From a virus: a stretch of DNA of 56,872 bases. Below, one piece after another: positions 33,910 through 42,164 of this stretch. The notes beneath the pieces were generated by a model that had not been told where the DNA came from, searched no databases, and saw nothing but the letters and a program-made list of their open reading frames with translations. The DNA lies in the IMG/VR virus record IMGVR_UViG_3300044946_000081, positions 1 through 56,872 of that record. The stretch is one strand, 5' to 3'. How positions within the stretch are numbered: position 1 is the stretch's first letter; the number at the start of each line of letters is the position of its first letter. The translations under genes were made by a program, and so were the position numbers.

Positions 33910-34821
33910 TCACTTGCAGCAGGGAACGCACGGGTGTTCCGGCGCCTCGGGATAGGGCGGCTCCGGCTCCGGCTCGGGCTCGACGCCGCGACCAGCGAAC
34001 CAGTCCTTGTAGACTTGCTGCATCGCCGTATCGCGCGACAGGCAATCGGTGCTCCGGTCCTGGCAGGCCCAAGCGTAGGCGTGATCCATGATCGGGTTCG
34101 GCAAGCGCCGCTTCCACGCCTCAAGGATCTTTTGCGTCTGCGCCACCGTCGGCATGATGAACACGCCGTCCGCCGTCTCCGTCTTCCAGCCCGCGAACGC
34201 CTGATAGGTCGGCGCGAGATTGGCGGTCGGAACGACCTTCTCCGCCGCGTCGACATAGCGGTCGATCATGCTGAAGTCGCAGCCGCCGTCCATGCCCGGC
34301 TTGCCGACAAAGTCGGAGCGGCACAAATACGAGCCGACGCCGAACACATCGACGCCTGAGTTGGTGGGCGTGTAGTCGTCGTAGTTCGGGTTCGCCTGCC
34401 CCGCGCTATTGCCCATTTTCATATAAGTGAGGGCGTGCGGGATGACCTGTTTGATGTACTTGGTCTCGGCTAGCAGATTGGCCGGCGGGCATGGCGCTCG
34501 ACTGCCATAGCCTTTCACGTAGGGCTCATCGATCAGATAGAAGCCCCAGAGCTTGGCGTTGCCGCGATAAGGATCGATGAAGGCGCGGAAGGCGCTCGTG
34601 TCTCCGCCGCAGCCGATATTGCTGGGGACGTAGACCATCCCCTTCACCCCTTCCGGCAGGCGGTTGAGGTTGCTGACGCTGGAGACGTCGGCGAGGTTGA
34701 AGCCGATCGGCCCTGGCACATAAACGCCGTTGGGCATGTTGGCGCCCGAGGTGTAGTGCAGCGTTTCGGCCGCAGCCGGTGAGGCGAACAGAACCGCCGC
34801 GAGAAGCCAACTTTTCATCAT
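33910..34821 (-). CDS. secreted glycosidase-like protein
   Basis: A 303-residue protein with an export signal (MMKSWLLAAVLFASPAAA) and two ATGs in a row after GGGAGGAACG. The body has the look of a TIM-barrel glycosidase: KLWGFYLIDEPYVKGYG with a possible acid Glu, then TKYIKQVIPHALTYMKMGN, VDVFGVGSYLCRSDF and PTYQAFAGWKTETADGVF. The end carries Glu-Pro repeats and CVPCC. A signal peptide is odd for a virion protein, so it may be cargo exported by the host. The enzyme activity is unproven. Confidence 0.45.
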   Translation of the reverse strand: MMKSWLLAAVLFASPAAAETLHYTSGANMPNGVYVPGPIGFNLADVSSVSNLNRLPEGVKGMVYVPSNIGCGGDTSAFRAFIDPYRGNAKLWGFYLIDEPYVKGYGSRAPCPPANLLAETKYIKQVIPHALTYMKMGNSAGQANPNYDDYTPTNSGVDVFGVGSYLCRSDFVGKPGMDGGCDFSMIDRYVDAAEKVVPTANLAPTYQAFAGWKTETADGVFIMPTVAQTQKILEAWKRRLPNPIMDHAYAWACQDRSTDCLSRDTAMQQVYKDWFAGRGVEPEPEPEPPYPEAPEHPCVPCCK

Positions 34822-34836
34822 CGTTCCTCCCTCAGG

Positions 34837-35532
34837 TCATGAGTAATACCCGTCCAGCATCGGAAGCAGGTAGACAGATCCGCTCTCAGTGTCTTGGGTC
34901 GCGGCGTAATCGTAGGCCTGCTTCGCCATCGCCGCGCGCGTCACTTCAAGATCCTGCGCGTAGTGAACGGCGAGGCGCGCCGCGAGACCAGCGCAGGCGG
35001 CGTCAAGCCAGCGGTACGGAATTTCGAGCTGCATGTTCCCGCGCAGCTGCGCGTCCTGCTGCTGCCCGAAGCTCCAGACGTGGCAGTGGTAGCCCTGATT
35101 CGGCCAGGGCCAGAAGGTGATCGACGGCGAGATGGTGCGGTCGTACCAGAACGAGGTCGGTCGCCCTTGCGTGTATTTGTTGGGCTGCATCGTGTATTCC
35201 TGCCGCGTCATCGGCGTGATCGTCAGTTCCTGTTCGTTGGGCGGATCGCCCGTGCCGATCGTGACGTTGAGCACGGTGATGTCCGTCGAGGGGAGCGAGT
35301 AGGTCGCGAAATCGGGGCCGATATCGAACACCTGTTCGTGGACCCGCCACAAATTTGGGCCTCGATTCGACCACTCTGATTGCATCAGGTTGGCCTCCAT
35401 CCACGCCATGTGGAGATGTTCTGCCAAGAGCATTGGACCGCGTAGGCGTATTCGAGAACATGCGTTGAGCACGACCTCGCCCAGCGAGGGAAAGAAGTTG
35501 TACGTCCCGCTGGTATTGCTCGGCTCGGTCAT
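34837..35532 (-). CDS. head-tail connector/adaptor protein (P22 gp4-like role)
   Basis: A 231-residue protein from the ATG at 35532 (ATGA overlap). It reads TYNFFPSLGEVVLNACSRIR, LLAEHLHMAWMEANLMQSEW, a beta part (VFDIGPDFATYSLPSTDITV, ELTITPMTRQEYTM), GRPTSFWYDRTISPSITFWP and a helical C-terminus (WLDAACAGLAARLAVHYAQD). This is the layout of small podovirus adaptor proteins that sit under the portal. It lies between the head-fibre-like genes and the tail genes. Confidence 0.65.
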   Translation of the reverse strand: MTEPSNTSGTYNFFPSLGEVVLNACSRIRLRGPMLLAEHLHMAWMEANLMQSEWSNRGPNLWRVHEQVFDIGPDFATYSLPSTDITVLNVTIGTGDPPNEQELTITPMTRQEYTMQPNKYTQGRPTSFWYDRTISPSITFWPWPNQGYHCHVWSFGQQQDAQLRGNMQLEIPYRWLDAACAGLAARLAVHYAQDLEVTRAAMAKQAYDYAATQDTESGSVYLLPMLDGYYS

Positions 35533-35951
35533 TTCACCATCGCCCCGTAATTCGAGCCCTCCACCCCCTCCCCGGCAACCCTCGGCGGCGCGAACGGGCC
35601 CGAGCTGATGTTGCTGTGGCTGTGCTCGCCAACCTGTAGGAACGTCCCCCGCACCGAGCCGACGCCGAGCCCCAAGGTCAGCCGGAAATACAGCGGGCAC
35701 GCCATCATCCGAAAACTGACATTCGCCGTCCCCATTTGCGCAGCGGCTGGCAGAAGATCCCTATGCCAGCTCATTTGCGCGATCGGCACCGGGCTCACGA
35801 GATCGTTCGGATCATCGAAGCTGTAATCGAGAAGGAACTGGGCGCCGCCCGAGACGACGATCGCCGCGCCGACCACGGCGGTCGCATAATTGTCCATGCG
35901 GACGAGAACCGTATTGTTGGCCGGGGTCGCGATGGCGGAGATCGCTCTCAT
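35529..35951 (-). CDS. structural protein, paralogue of the next upstream gene
   Basis: A 140-residue beta-rich protein from the ATG at 35951 (overlap with the previous stop). The core SFDDPNDLVSPVPIAQMSWH is nearly the same as in the adjacent gene (SFDDPNDLISPVPVAQMYWG), and the following strands also align. It adds a His/Gly C-terminal tail (GEHSHSNISSGPFAPP). The pair is a tandem duplication of an unknown, probably virion-surface, protein. Confidence 0.65.
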   Translation of the reverse strand: MRAISAIATPANNTVLVRMDNYATAVVGAAIVVSGGAQFLLDYSFDDPNDLVSPVPIAQMSWHRDLLPAAAQMGTANVSFRMMACPLYFRLTLGLGVGSVRGTFLQVGEHSHSNISSGPFAPPRVAGEGVEGSNYGAMVK

Positions 35952-36301
35952 CCTTCGACAACATTGTACTGCTGCACTACGAGCTTGGCCGAGCCCGTCC
36001 CCGAGACCAGCACGAGCCGCATCCACAAGGGCGCCGTAGCCATCGAGAACGTGATGTTGTTACCCGCCCCGCCAGCAGCCCCGAGCGGGACTAGGTCGGT
36101 GCCCCAGTACATCTGTGCGACCGGGACCGGCGAGATCAGATCATTCGGGTCATCGAAGGAATGCTGGACGGCGAAGGTAACCGTGCCCTGGACGGACACT
36201 TGGATGCCGAGCGGCGCGTCGGCCCACTCGTCCAAGCGAATCATATCCGATGGCGTGTTCGCGGCTGCGCCTGGGCCTACGGTTCTGGTGATCGGGCGCA
36301 T
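35948..36301 (-). CDS. structural protein, tandem paralogue
   Basis: A 117-residue beta-rich protein starting after AGGAGTGCGAA. It shares SFDDPNDLISPVPVAQMYWG and the following hydrophobic strands with the gene downstream. A strong terminator sits 12 bases before its ribosome site, so its expression needs read-through or a promoter not recognised here. Function unknown; head or tail decoration is possible. Confidence 0.65.
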   Translation of the reverse strand: MRPITRTVGPGAAANTPSDMIRLDEWADAPLGIQVSVQGTVTFAVQHSFDDPNDLISPVPVAQMYWGTDLVPLGAAGGAGNNITFSMATAPLWMRLVLVSGTGSAKLVVQQYNVVEG

Positions 36302-36312
36302 TTCGCACTCCT

Positions 36313-36338
36313 AAAAAAGAAGCCGCCTTTCGGCGGCT
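36313..36338 (-). terminator. leftward terminator between head and tail blocks
   Basis: On the minus strand AGCCGCC-GAAA-GGCGGCT is followed by TCTTTTTTAG. It lies 76 bases after the stop of the small disordered protein and just before the ribosome site of the next gene. The surrounding 36302-36413 holds no gene. Confidence 0.8.
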
Positions 36339-36413
36339 ATCGGAGAAGACGCCCGGTGTTGGAAGGCTGGGCATAGCCGGTTCGACAAGATCGTCGTCGA
36401 GCGTCTCTCCGAA

Positions 36414-36806
36414 TTAAGGAATCTTCTCTGAGTCGGCCATGATCTTCCGGCCTTTCGGGCCAGAGCCCGCGTCGTGGGTTTTCGGGTGGAGATCAGCGCC
36501 GACGCCGCCGCCGCTCTTGCGACCGGCTCGGCCCATGGAAGGCTTCTTGCCGCCGCCGCTGATCGTCCCGCCGAAGGCCTTCTTCGCCCGCCCGCCTGCC
36601 TTCAAGCGAGCCACGATGCCGCCGTCCTTGCGATCGACGACGGCGCCGCCTTCCGCCTTGAAGATCGGGCCACCGCCACGCGAGAGCGTGGCGTCCGGTT
36701 CATTCTTCGGCTGAGCGCCGCGCGCCTCGCGCTCGACGTTCTTCCTGGCTTGCCGCTTCAGAGCGCCTCCCGACGCCCTGCATTCACGATCGGATTCGCC
36801 TCGCAT
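36414..36806 (-). CDS. disordered Gly/Lys-rich phage protein
   Basis: A 130-residue basic protein rich in GG motifs: FKAEGGAVVDRKDGGIVARL, KAGGRAKKAFGG, then SMGRAGRKSGGGVGADLHP and KGRKIMADSEKIP. The RAGR-SGGGVGAD signature is familiar from uncharacterised proteins near phage capsid genes. The composition suggests an unstructured protein packed in the head or binding DNA. It is the last gene before a terminator. Confidence 0.65.
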   Translation of the reverse strand: MRGESDRECRASGGALKRQARKNVEREARGAQPKNEPDATLSRGGGPIFKAEGGAVVDRKDGGIVARLKAGGRAKKAFGGTISGGGKKPSMGRAGRKSGGGVGADLHPKTHDAGSGPKGRKIMADSEKIP

Positions 36807-36819
36807 TGGGCTATCTCCG

Positions 36820-38010
36820 TTAGACCGGGTGCACGCCGAAGAGCGGCCCCGGATTGAACTGACTCGATGACAGAACTTGCGCCGGATTGAGCGGCATCAC
36901 AATGCTGAAGCCATCCGTGCCGGTTGGAGTGTTTCCAGTTCCGGCACCTGGGCCGGCTGCGGACAGCTGCACGCCGCCGCGCGGATCACCAGTCGCCTGC
37001 GTCGCCGGACTAGTGAGGTCAGCATACTGGAAAAAATCGCCAGTTCGCGCCAAGCCAGCCTCGGTGATGGTCGGCAGCGGTTGGTTAGGCAGGACCGAGA
37101 GCGGCAGGCCGATCAGGTCCGAAGTCACCACGGTGTAGTTGAGGGCCGAGGTGAACTGCGGAATGGCCGCGAGCAAAACTTTGTAGGTCTTTCGGCCATA
37201 CGCGGTTCCGGCGCCAGCTAGCGACGCGATCATCTCGCTTTGAGGCCGCATGTAAATGTCGAGGCCTTGGATGAGCACGTTGCCCGCCGGACTGCCCGCG
37301 AGGCTGACGACGCCGACGCCGCGCGCGCAACCGCAATCGGGCATCAGGAAGCGGCCCGCGCCGCCGTTCATGAACGCCGAATAGGCGGGCCGGAAGGCGT
37401 AGGCGCTGGGATCGCCGAAATAAGTCCCGATCTGCGCGGCGGCCGCAGTCGTGAGCGGCGGCGGCGAGACGGTGATGGTGTTAACGCCGGGAGCGCCGAG
37501 CGCAGTCACCTGGGCGAACGTCATCGCGCCGCCAGGACCGGCGCCCGCGATCGACAGGAACATACCCGGCGAGAAGCGCCACTTGTCGTTGGCGGCGACG
37601 TTGATGGTGGGGTTGCCAGCGGCGCATGCGCCGACGGCGAAACCCGTCTCAATGCCGACGCCGAGTGCGCCGCCGGGGGTCGGCGTACCCGGCGCCATAC
37701 CGGGCGCGTAGGCCGTGGCGAGTGGGAGGCTCACGTTCGACACTGCGGGTCCGGCGGTCGTTAAAGCGACGCCAGCGGGCTGGATGACCTGATTGAGCGC
37801 CAGGATACTGTCGGACATGAACAGGGCCGGGAACCCGCCCGCGCCCTTTTTGTCCTTGGACCCGCTCCCGGCCATGGAGAGCAGGCCGGAGCCCTGCCAG
37901 AAGATCGAGGGGCCGATCTCGTTCGAGTATTCGGCCGGCGGGCCGCCGTTCGGCGCGCCAGCGAACCCGCCAAGCGAGATCAGAGGGCCGGTTGAAGCGG
38001 CTTGCGCCAT
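36820..38010 (-). CDS. phage structural protein downstream of capsid gene
   Basis: A 396-residue Ala/Gly/Pro-rich, beta-type protein with no export signal. It contains SNEIGPSIFWQGSGLLSM, a Pro-rich loop (GMAPGTPTPGGALGVGIE), a Cys pair (PDCGCARGVGVVSLAG) and strands such as TYKVLLAAIPQFTSALNYTV. Position directly after the capsid gene and the repetitive beta pattern suggest a head decoration or tail-related protein. No exact family can be named. Confidence 0.6.
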   Translation of the reverse strand: MAQAASTGPLISLGGFAGAPNGGPPAEYSNEIGPSIFWQGSGLLSMAGSGSKDKKGAGGFPALFMSDSILALNQVIQPAGVALTTAGPAVSNVSLPLATAYAPGMAPGTPTPGGALGVGIETGFAVGACAAGNPTINVAANDKWRFSPGMFLSIAGAGPGGAMTFAQVTALGAPGVNTITVSPPPLTTAAAAQIGTYFGDPSAYAFRPAYSAFMNGGAGRFLMPDCGCARGVGVVSLAGSPAGNVLIQGLDIYMRPQSEMIASLAGAGTAYGRKTYKVLLAAIPQFTSALNYTVVTSDLIGLPLSVLPNQPLPTITEAGLARTGDFFQYADLTSPATQATGDPRGGVQLSAAGPGAGTGNTPTGTDGFSIVMPLNPAQVLSSSQFNPGPLFGVHPV

Positions 38011-38025
38011 AGTCGTTCCTCAGTA

Positions 38026-38940
38026 TTACTGTGTCGGGAACGAGCCCCAGATAGCTCTAAAGTCGAAGTACCCGAAACTATAGCGTTCATAACCCTTCAC
38101 TAGTAAGTTGTCGCTAGTAAAGTCTACTTGCATATCTAGTTCAAAGGCTACACGCTGCAAGTAAAGCAAGCCTTCCTGATCCGTCATTACGAACCAAGCC
38201 GTCGGCGATGTTAGATAGTCATGTACAAGATGACCATCAGGGATACCGCCTGAAGTCTCGGGGATGGCGTTGACGTCGTTATCATTTGTTCCGGGGCGTA
38301 GAACGGTCCGGAGGAGCCTGATCGCTATTGGTTCAAGCGCAATCGGAACTACGAGCTTTCTTGCGCGGGCCTGCATGCGGAGGCCGGCGTTGTCGCGGAA
38401 CGAGCCGCGAATCGAGGCCTGCGCGTTGAGAAGCGAGGCCTCGTTGAGATCCATATCGATGGCGAAGCGGTTCGGAACGACGCCAGTATCGATCGGATGG
38501 TTCAAAGAACAGAGCGGCTGCTGATCCCCTAAAATTGTAGGATCGTAGACCGTCGCCATGTTTAGTGGGTAGGCCCCATAGATTTCCTTGGTCTGGTTGA
38601 AAGACTTCTGTAGTCCAAGGTTACTTGGTTGCCACTGTCTTTTATATAAATTATCGTCGATCATCTTTCGAGTGAAGGCGTACCCTAAGCCGATCTCTTT
38701 GTGGTACTGATTATAGACATACCGTTCGCCAGCTTGATTGTCGAACGTAGTCGGCCCGCCCTCATTCTTCAGAGCGGCAAGCCCCAAGTACCGCATCGAA
38801 GCAGTGCGCTCCACGGACATGTAGCTTTTGTCGACCTTGTAGATCTTGGGATAGATCCGGTCGATGTCCTTATACTGTCCGGCCACCTTGCGGAGGCCTG
38901 GGAACAGAAGGTCATAAGCCTGGGCGACCGAGACGGCCAT
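38026..38940 (-). CDS. probable major capsid protein
   Basis: A 304-residue protein starting MAVSVAQAYDLLFPGLRKVA, with VERTASMRYLGLAALKNEGG, RKMIDDNLYKRQ, TILGDQQPLCSLNHPIDTGV and LRMQARARKLVVPIALEPIA, ending YFDFRAIWGSFPTQ. The size, a helical N-terminus, and beta-rich core with a long loop fit an HK97-fold capsid protein, and it follows the scaffold-like gene. Its codons are clearly richer in A/T than its neighbours (many TAG-strand AT codons), as often seen for the most highly expressed phage gene. Confidence 0.75.
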   Translation of the reverse strand: MAVSVAQAYDLLFPGLRKVAGQYKDIDRIYPKIYKVDKSYMSVERTASMRYLGLAALKNEGGPTTFDNQAGERYVYNQYHKEIGLGYAFTRKMIDDNLYKRQWQPSNLGLQKSFNQTKEIYGAYPLNMATVYDPTILGDQQPLCSLNHPIDTGVVPNRFAIDMDLNEASLLNAQASIRGSFRDNAGLRMQARARKLVVPIALEPIAIRLLRTVLRPGTNDNDVNAIPETSGGIPDGHLVHDYLTSPTAWFVMTDQEGLLYLQRVAFELDMQVDFTSDNLLVKGYERYSFGYFDFRAIWGSFPTQ

Positions 38941-38953
38941 GGGTTACTCCTCC

Positions 38954-39583
38954 TCACATGCCCGTCAGGGACTTGTAGTCCTGATTGTTGAAGGTGACGT
39001 AAGCCCAGTTGAACGGACTCGATGTGTCCGTCCCAATGGCTCCCGGCGGGTCGCGAACAAGGTCGATGATGCGCCAAGGCATGGTCGCCGACAGCGCGCC
39101 TGCGGCGGGCGGGGTGACGACGACGTCGAGCATGCAACTCGACCGGCCCGTCATGGTGTTCCCCGAATAGGGCCCCGGCCCAGCCGGCGTCCCCATGAAC
39201 TGGGCGTTCATGCCGACATGCGCGAGCAGGATCTGGCCGTTCCCCTGAACCCTGAAGACCGTCAAAGGGTCGTCGATAACCTTGGCATGCACGTCAAACC
39301 CGGTGCCGCTGGGGGCCGCGTCGTTCCCCGGCCACCATGAGACGGCGACCCACTTCTTCTGCGAGATCGACATATATTCGCAGCCGCAGAAGATGCCTGC
39401 GATCTGGGTCGTGCCGGGGGCCGCCTGCGCGACGTAGCCGGTCGACAGCTGGACGATGGGATCGCCCGTGAAGATGGGGGTTGGATTGGTCGCCGAGATC
39501 CAGCGGCGACTCATCTGGTAGTTGACGGCGGCGCCGAGGCGGTGAGAGTCAGCGAAGCCGAAAGGCGCGTTGGGGTTGGGCAT
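38954..39583 (-). CDS. head decoration/cement-like protein
   Basis: A 209-residue beta-rich protein beginning MPNPNAPFGFADSHRLGAAV, with PIFTGDPIVQLSTGYVAQAA, IAGIFCGCEYMSISQKKWVA and KVIDDPLTVFRVQGNGQILL. This NPxPFGF start, GDPV strand and biphasic beta domain match small proteins next to the capsid gene in podoviruses that act as cement or stabilising proteins. It lies 14 bases upstream of the capsid gene. The 39584-39698 gap before it holds only a short GATGAC/GTCATC palindrome. Confidence 0.65.
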   Translation of the reverse strand: MPNPNAPFGFADSHRLGAAVNYQMSRRWISATNPTPIFTGDPIVQLSTGYVAQAAPGTTQIAGIFCGCEYMSISQKKWVAVSWWPGNDAAPSGTGFDVHAKVIDDPLTVFRVQGNGQILLAHVGMNAQFMGTPAGPGPYSGNTMTGRSSCMLDVVVTPPAAGALSATMPWRIIDLVRDPPGAIGTDTSSPFNWAYVTFNNQDYKSLTGM

Positions 39584-39698
39584 GGCGTGACGATCCCTTC
39601 CGCGAATGCGGGATTACGGGTTCGTCATCACCGAGCGCCGGACGATGACATTCAGTCATCCAAGCGAGAGCACGAGCGCCGCACTCTCACCTACCGTT

Positions 39699-40265
39699 TT
39701 AGTCGGGAACACCTATGGGGCCAACGGTACTCCCCACCCGAGGTTGCGTTTTCCGATGAGCGTCGCGGGGCGCCGTGCCGGCTGGCGCCTCCACAAGTTT
39801 CGCTTCCGAATTGCGCACTTGATCGGTGGCCTTCAGTTTCTCGCGCAATCTTCGCCGATCTGTCAACTCCTTCGGCCGCTCGCACAACATCAGACCGTCA
39901 ATAATGATGCTCTCGTCAGTATATTCGGGATAGAGCAACTCCCGATGGCGATTGGCCGGAACGGGCGCCCAGCCGCTGCGCATGAGCTGCGTCGTATAGT
40001 GCGGGAATTGCTTGCCGAAAACCGTGTGCGTCTTCCACTCGTAGGTCCAGCCGGGGGGTGATTCGGCATAAAATCGGTCGAGATACACGTCGCTGTCCTC
40101 GTCGTCCATGTCGCCATACTGGGCCCGCAGCTCGCTGATCCTAAGCCGCGCCCGCTCCATGTGGTCGACGTAGCCAGGACGCGCCTCGGCCGCGTCGAGA
40201 TCGCGATAGCCTGGACGCCCATTGCGTGCGCCCATGAAGCCTTCTTCGCCTTGGAAATCGGTCAT
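39699..40265 (-). CDS. conserved phage head-cluster protein
   Basis: A 188-residue protein. The core (PPGWTYEWKTHTVFGKQFPH, RSGWAPVPANRHRELL and IIDGLMLCERPKELT) is a pattern I recognise from uncharacterised proteins near portal and capsid genes of podoviruses; the C-terminus is basic and unstructured. It overlaps the scaffold-like gene by ATGA. A head-assembly or structural role is inferred. Confidence 0.65.
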   Translation of the reverse strand: MTDFQGEEGFMGARNGRPGYRDLDAAEARPGYVDHMERARLRISELRAQYGDMDDEDSDVYLDRFYAESPPGWTYEWKTHTVFGKQFPHYTTQLMRSGWAPVPANRHRELLYPEYTDESIIIDGLMLCERPKELTDRRRLREKLKATDQVRNSEAKLVEAPAGTAPRDAHRKTQPRVGSTVGPIGVPD

Positions 40266-41335
40266 GATCGGGCTCCCAACATCTTGCCGCGCGACTGCGC
40301 GTCGAGCAGCTCGGCCGCGTATTCGTCGTCGGTCATGCCGAGGACATCACGCGCATGCTCACGCTGGCGGGCCGTGAGCGCGACCGGCGTGCCGCGAGGG
40401 CGGCCGGTGCGCAGATTCGGCGCTTCCGCGCGAGCCGGCGCGGCCATCCGGCTCTGGTTCAGCTGGCGCTGGCCCTGGCGTGTCTGTGTCATCTGCGGTG
40501 CGTCTCCCACGCCAAGCAGCTCCTCGATTTTGTCGAAGTAGGCGTCGGTTTCTGGAATGAGTTTGAACTTGTTCACGGCAATGCGGTGTGCGCCGTCGAT
40601 CCCATCGATCGCCGCCTGATCTCTGACTTGCTCGGGGTGGGACCTGATCCACTCGGCGCTCTTCGGAAAGCCTGTTCCGTCGAGGTGGCCGGAAAGTCTC
40701 TGGACGTTCGCCTGCATCATTTGTGCAGGATCGACGTATGGCTGCTGCCGCTGCGGTTGCGGAGCTTGCCTGGGCTGCGGCTGCTGCGGCTGGCCCTGCT
40801 GCGCCTCGGCGACGACGCCCTCGCGCATCTCCATCAGGCGTAACAAGTTCGCTCGGGCGTCCGAAATAAGAATCTGAGCGTCGGCGGCGCCCTTGTGGTC
40901 TCCGCGATCGAGCGCGCCCTGGAAATAGGCTCTGGCCTGATCAGAATCGCGCTTCGCCGATTCGATCGCGGCATCGACCATCTGCACATTCGACTGGGTG
41001 AGGCCGCGCTCGGCCTGGACGCGGGCCTGATGCTCTTGATGCGCGATCTGGGCGGCGCGATTCGTGGCCGCCTGCTGGTTGGCGAGCTGGCGCTTCAGCT
41101 CAAGGACGCCTTCGTCCTCCGGCTCGGGCTCCGGCGAGGCGCGCATCGGCGATTCGGGCTCGACGCGAGCCGGTTCTGGCTTCTTGTCGCCGCTGCGGAC
41201 CGGAATGCCGCCGACAACGACAGTTTTCGGCTCTAGCCGCTCTTCCGGCCTCAGATCATCGTCAGGCTCATCGAGAAGCGCGCCGAAATGCGTCGCCTGC
41301 TCGGGGTCTTCCAGTTCGCTGCTTACTCTGGCCAT
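40262..41335 (-). CDS. scaffold-like protein
   Basis: A 357-residue acidic protein: an unstructured Glu/Asp/Pro-rich N-terminus (LLDEPDDDLRPEERLEP), a long coiled coil from ~80 to 190 (VLELKRQLANQQAATNRAAQ, ESAKRDSDQARAYFQ), a Gln/Pro linker, and a C-terminal helical part with basic residues (TARQREHARDVLGM). This profile, and the place just upstream of the head genes, fit a capsid scaffolding protein that is removed during maturation. No exact homologue is recognised. Confidence 0.6.
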   Translation of the reverse strand: MARVSSELEDPEQATHFGALLDEPDDDLRPEERLEPKTVVVGGIPVRSGDKKPEPARVEPESPMRASPEPEPEDEGVLELKRQLANQQAATNRAAQIAHQEHQARVQAERGLTQSNVQMVDAAIESAKRDSDQARAYFQGALDRGDHKGAADAQILISDARANLLRLMEMREGVVAEAQQGQPQQPQPRQAPQPQRQQPYVDPAQMMQANVQRLSGHLDGTGFPKSAEWIRSHPEQVRDQAAIDGIDGAHRIAVNKFKLIPETDAYFDKIEELLGVGDAPQMTQTRQGQRQLNQSRMAAPARAEAPNLRTGRPRGTPVALTARQREHARDVLGMTDDEYAAELLDAQSRGKMLGARS

Positions 41336-41336
41336 G

Positions 41337-41744
41337 TCAGAACCATGCGTCCGGGTGATCGATTTTGCCCTTGATGGAGACGTCGTTGATGAATCGGACC
41401 TCGCGGGAGCCGATCATGCCCTTGAGGCCGTCGCTCGCCCGGAAGACCACCCAATCACCGGGCTCGACGTTCTGTCCGTAGAATTTGACCGGCCCGTCGT
41501 CCTCAAAGGCGCGCGGTCCCTTCTTCAAGACCATGCCGACTTTGCCCTGATACCTGTCCTCGTCGACCGCCTCCTCGGCGATCTCCAAGCCGCCCGCAGT
41601 GCGTGTCGCCGGCCGGATATAGCTCGCGACCAAGACTTGCTGGGCGAAGGGATCGACCTTTTCGAGATCGTCGCCGCAGCCGGTCCAGATGGTATCGCGA
41701 GGGTCCTCAAGATGGAGGGTGATGATCCTATGATGCGCGGGCAA
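41337..41744 (-). CDS. GroES-like co-chaperonin domain protein
   Basis: A 135-residue protein. I start it at a TTG at 41744, just after AAGGAAGAGG; the alternative TTG at 41810 overlaps the upstream gene by 83 bases. The core QQVLVASYIRPATRTAGGLE, AEEAVDEDRYQGKVGMVLKK, GQNVEPGDWVVFRASDG and VRFINDVSIKG matches the GroES mobile-loop region and barrel. It could replace or adjust the host GroES lid for folding the capsid protein, as T4 Gp31 does. It sits directly upstream of the scaffold gene. Confidence 0.75.
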   Translation of the reverse strand: MPAHHRIITLHLEDPRDTIWTGCGDDLEKVDPFAQQVLVASYIRPATRTAGGLEIAEEAVDEDRYQGKVGMVLKKGPRAFEDDGPVKFYGQNVEPGDWVVFRASDGLKGMIGSREVRFINDVSIKGKIDHPDAWF

Positions 41745-41952
41745 GCGGGCCTCTTCCTTGATCGTCTTCTTCGTTGTCGATTTGCCCCATCCATTCGAGG
41801 ACGTGGCCAAGCGCCGACAGATATCCAGCGCGGAATTTGTAGTCGGAGAAGTCTGCGGCGGCTCCCTGGATCATCGGGCGCAGCATCTCGCGCTGCTTGT
41901 CCTCGATCATCTCGGTCAGCCGCTTCGCGACAAAGATCGACATCGCGTCCAT
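41728..41952 (-). CDS. small hypothetical protein
   Basis: A 74-residue helical protein (IFVAKRLTEMIEDKQREMLR, YKFRAGYLSALGHVLEWMGQ) with a charged, disordered tail. Its ATG follows the previous stop by overlap (TGATG). The layout recalls small proteins encoded next to phage head genes, but no function can be assigned. It overlaps the GroES-like gene by 17 bases. Confidence 0.65.
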   Translation of the reverse strand: MDAMSIFVAKRLTEMIEDKQREMLRPMIQGAAADFSDYKFRAGYLSALGHVLEWMGQIDNEEDDQGRGPLARAS

Positions 41953-42164
41953 CAGGCGACCTCGTCGATTTCGCGGAGGTCAGGCGGCTCCATGCAGGCG
42001 TAGTAGAGCCCCCTCGCGACGATCTCGATGTCCCTTTCTTGGGTCTCAACGAAGGTCGCGACGACCGTTTCGTTCGGCCGCGCAATAACGCCGGCCGCGA
42101 CGAACTTCGGCTGGCCGTCGCAGAGCGCCGCGAACTCGCGGAATCGATCGCCCAGCTCGCTCAT
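41952..42164 (-). CDS. small hypothetical protein
   Basis: A 70-residue protein from the ATG at 42164, which overlaps the stop of the Acb2-like gene. It has a helical start (LGDRFREFAALCDG) and a beta-like middle (ETVVATFVETQERDIEIVAR). Coupled by overlapping start and stop codons to both neighbours. No family is recognised. Confidence 0.6.
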   Translation of the reverse strand: MSELGDRFREFAALCDGQPKFVAAGVIARPNETVVATFVETQERDIEIVARGLYYACMEPPDLREIDEVA

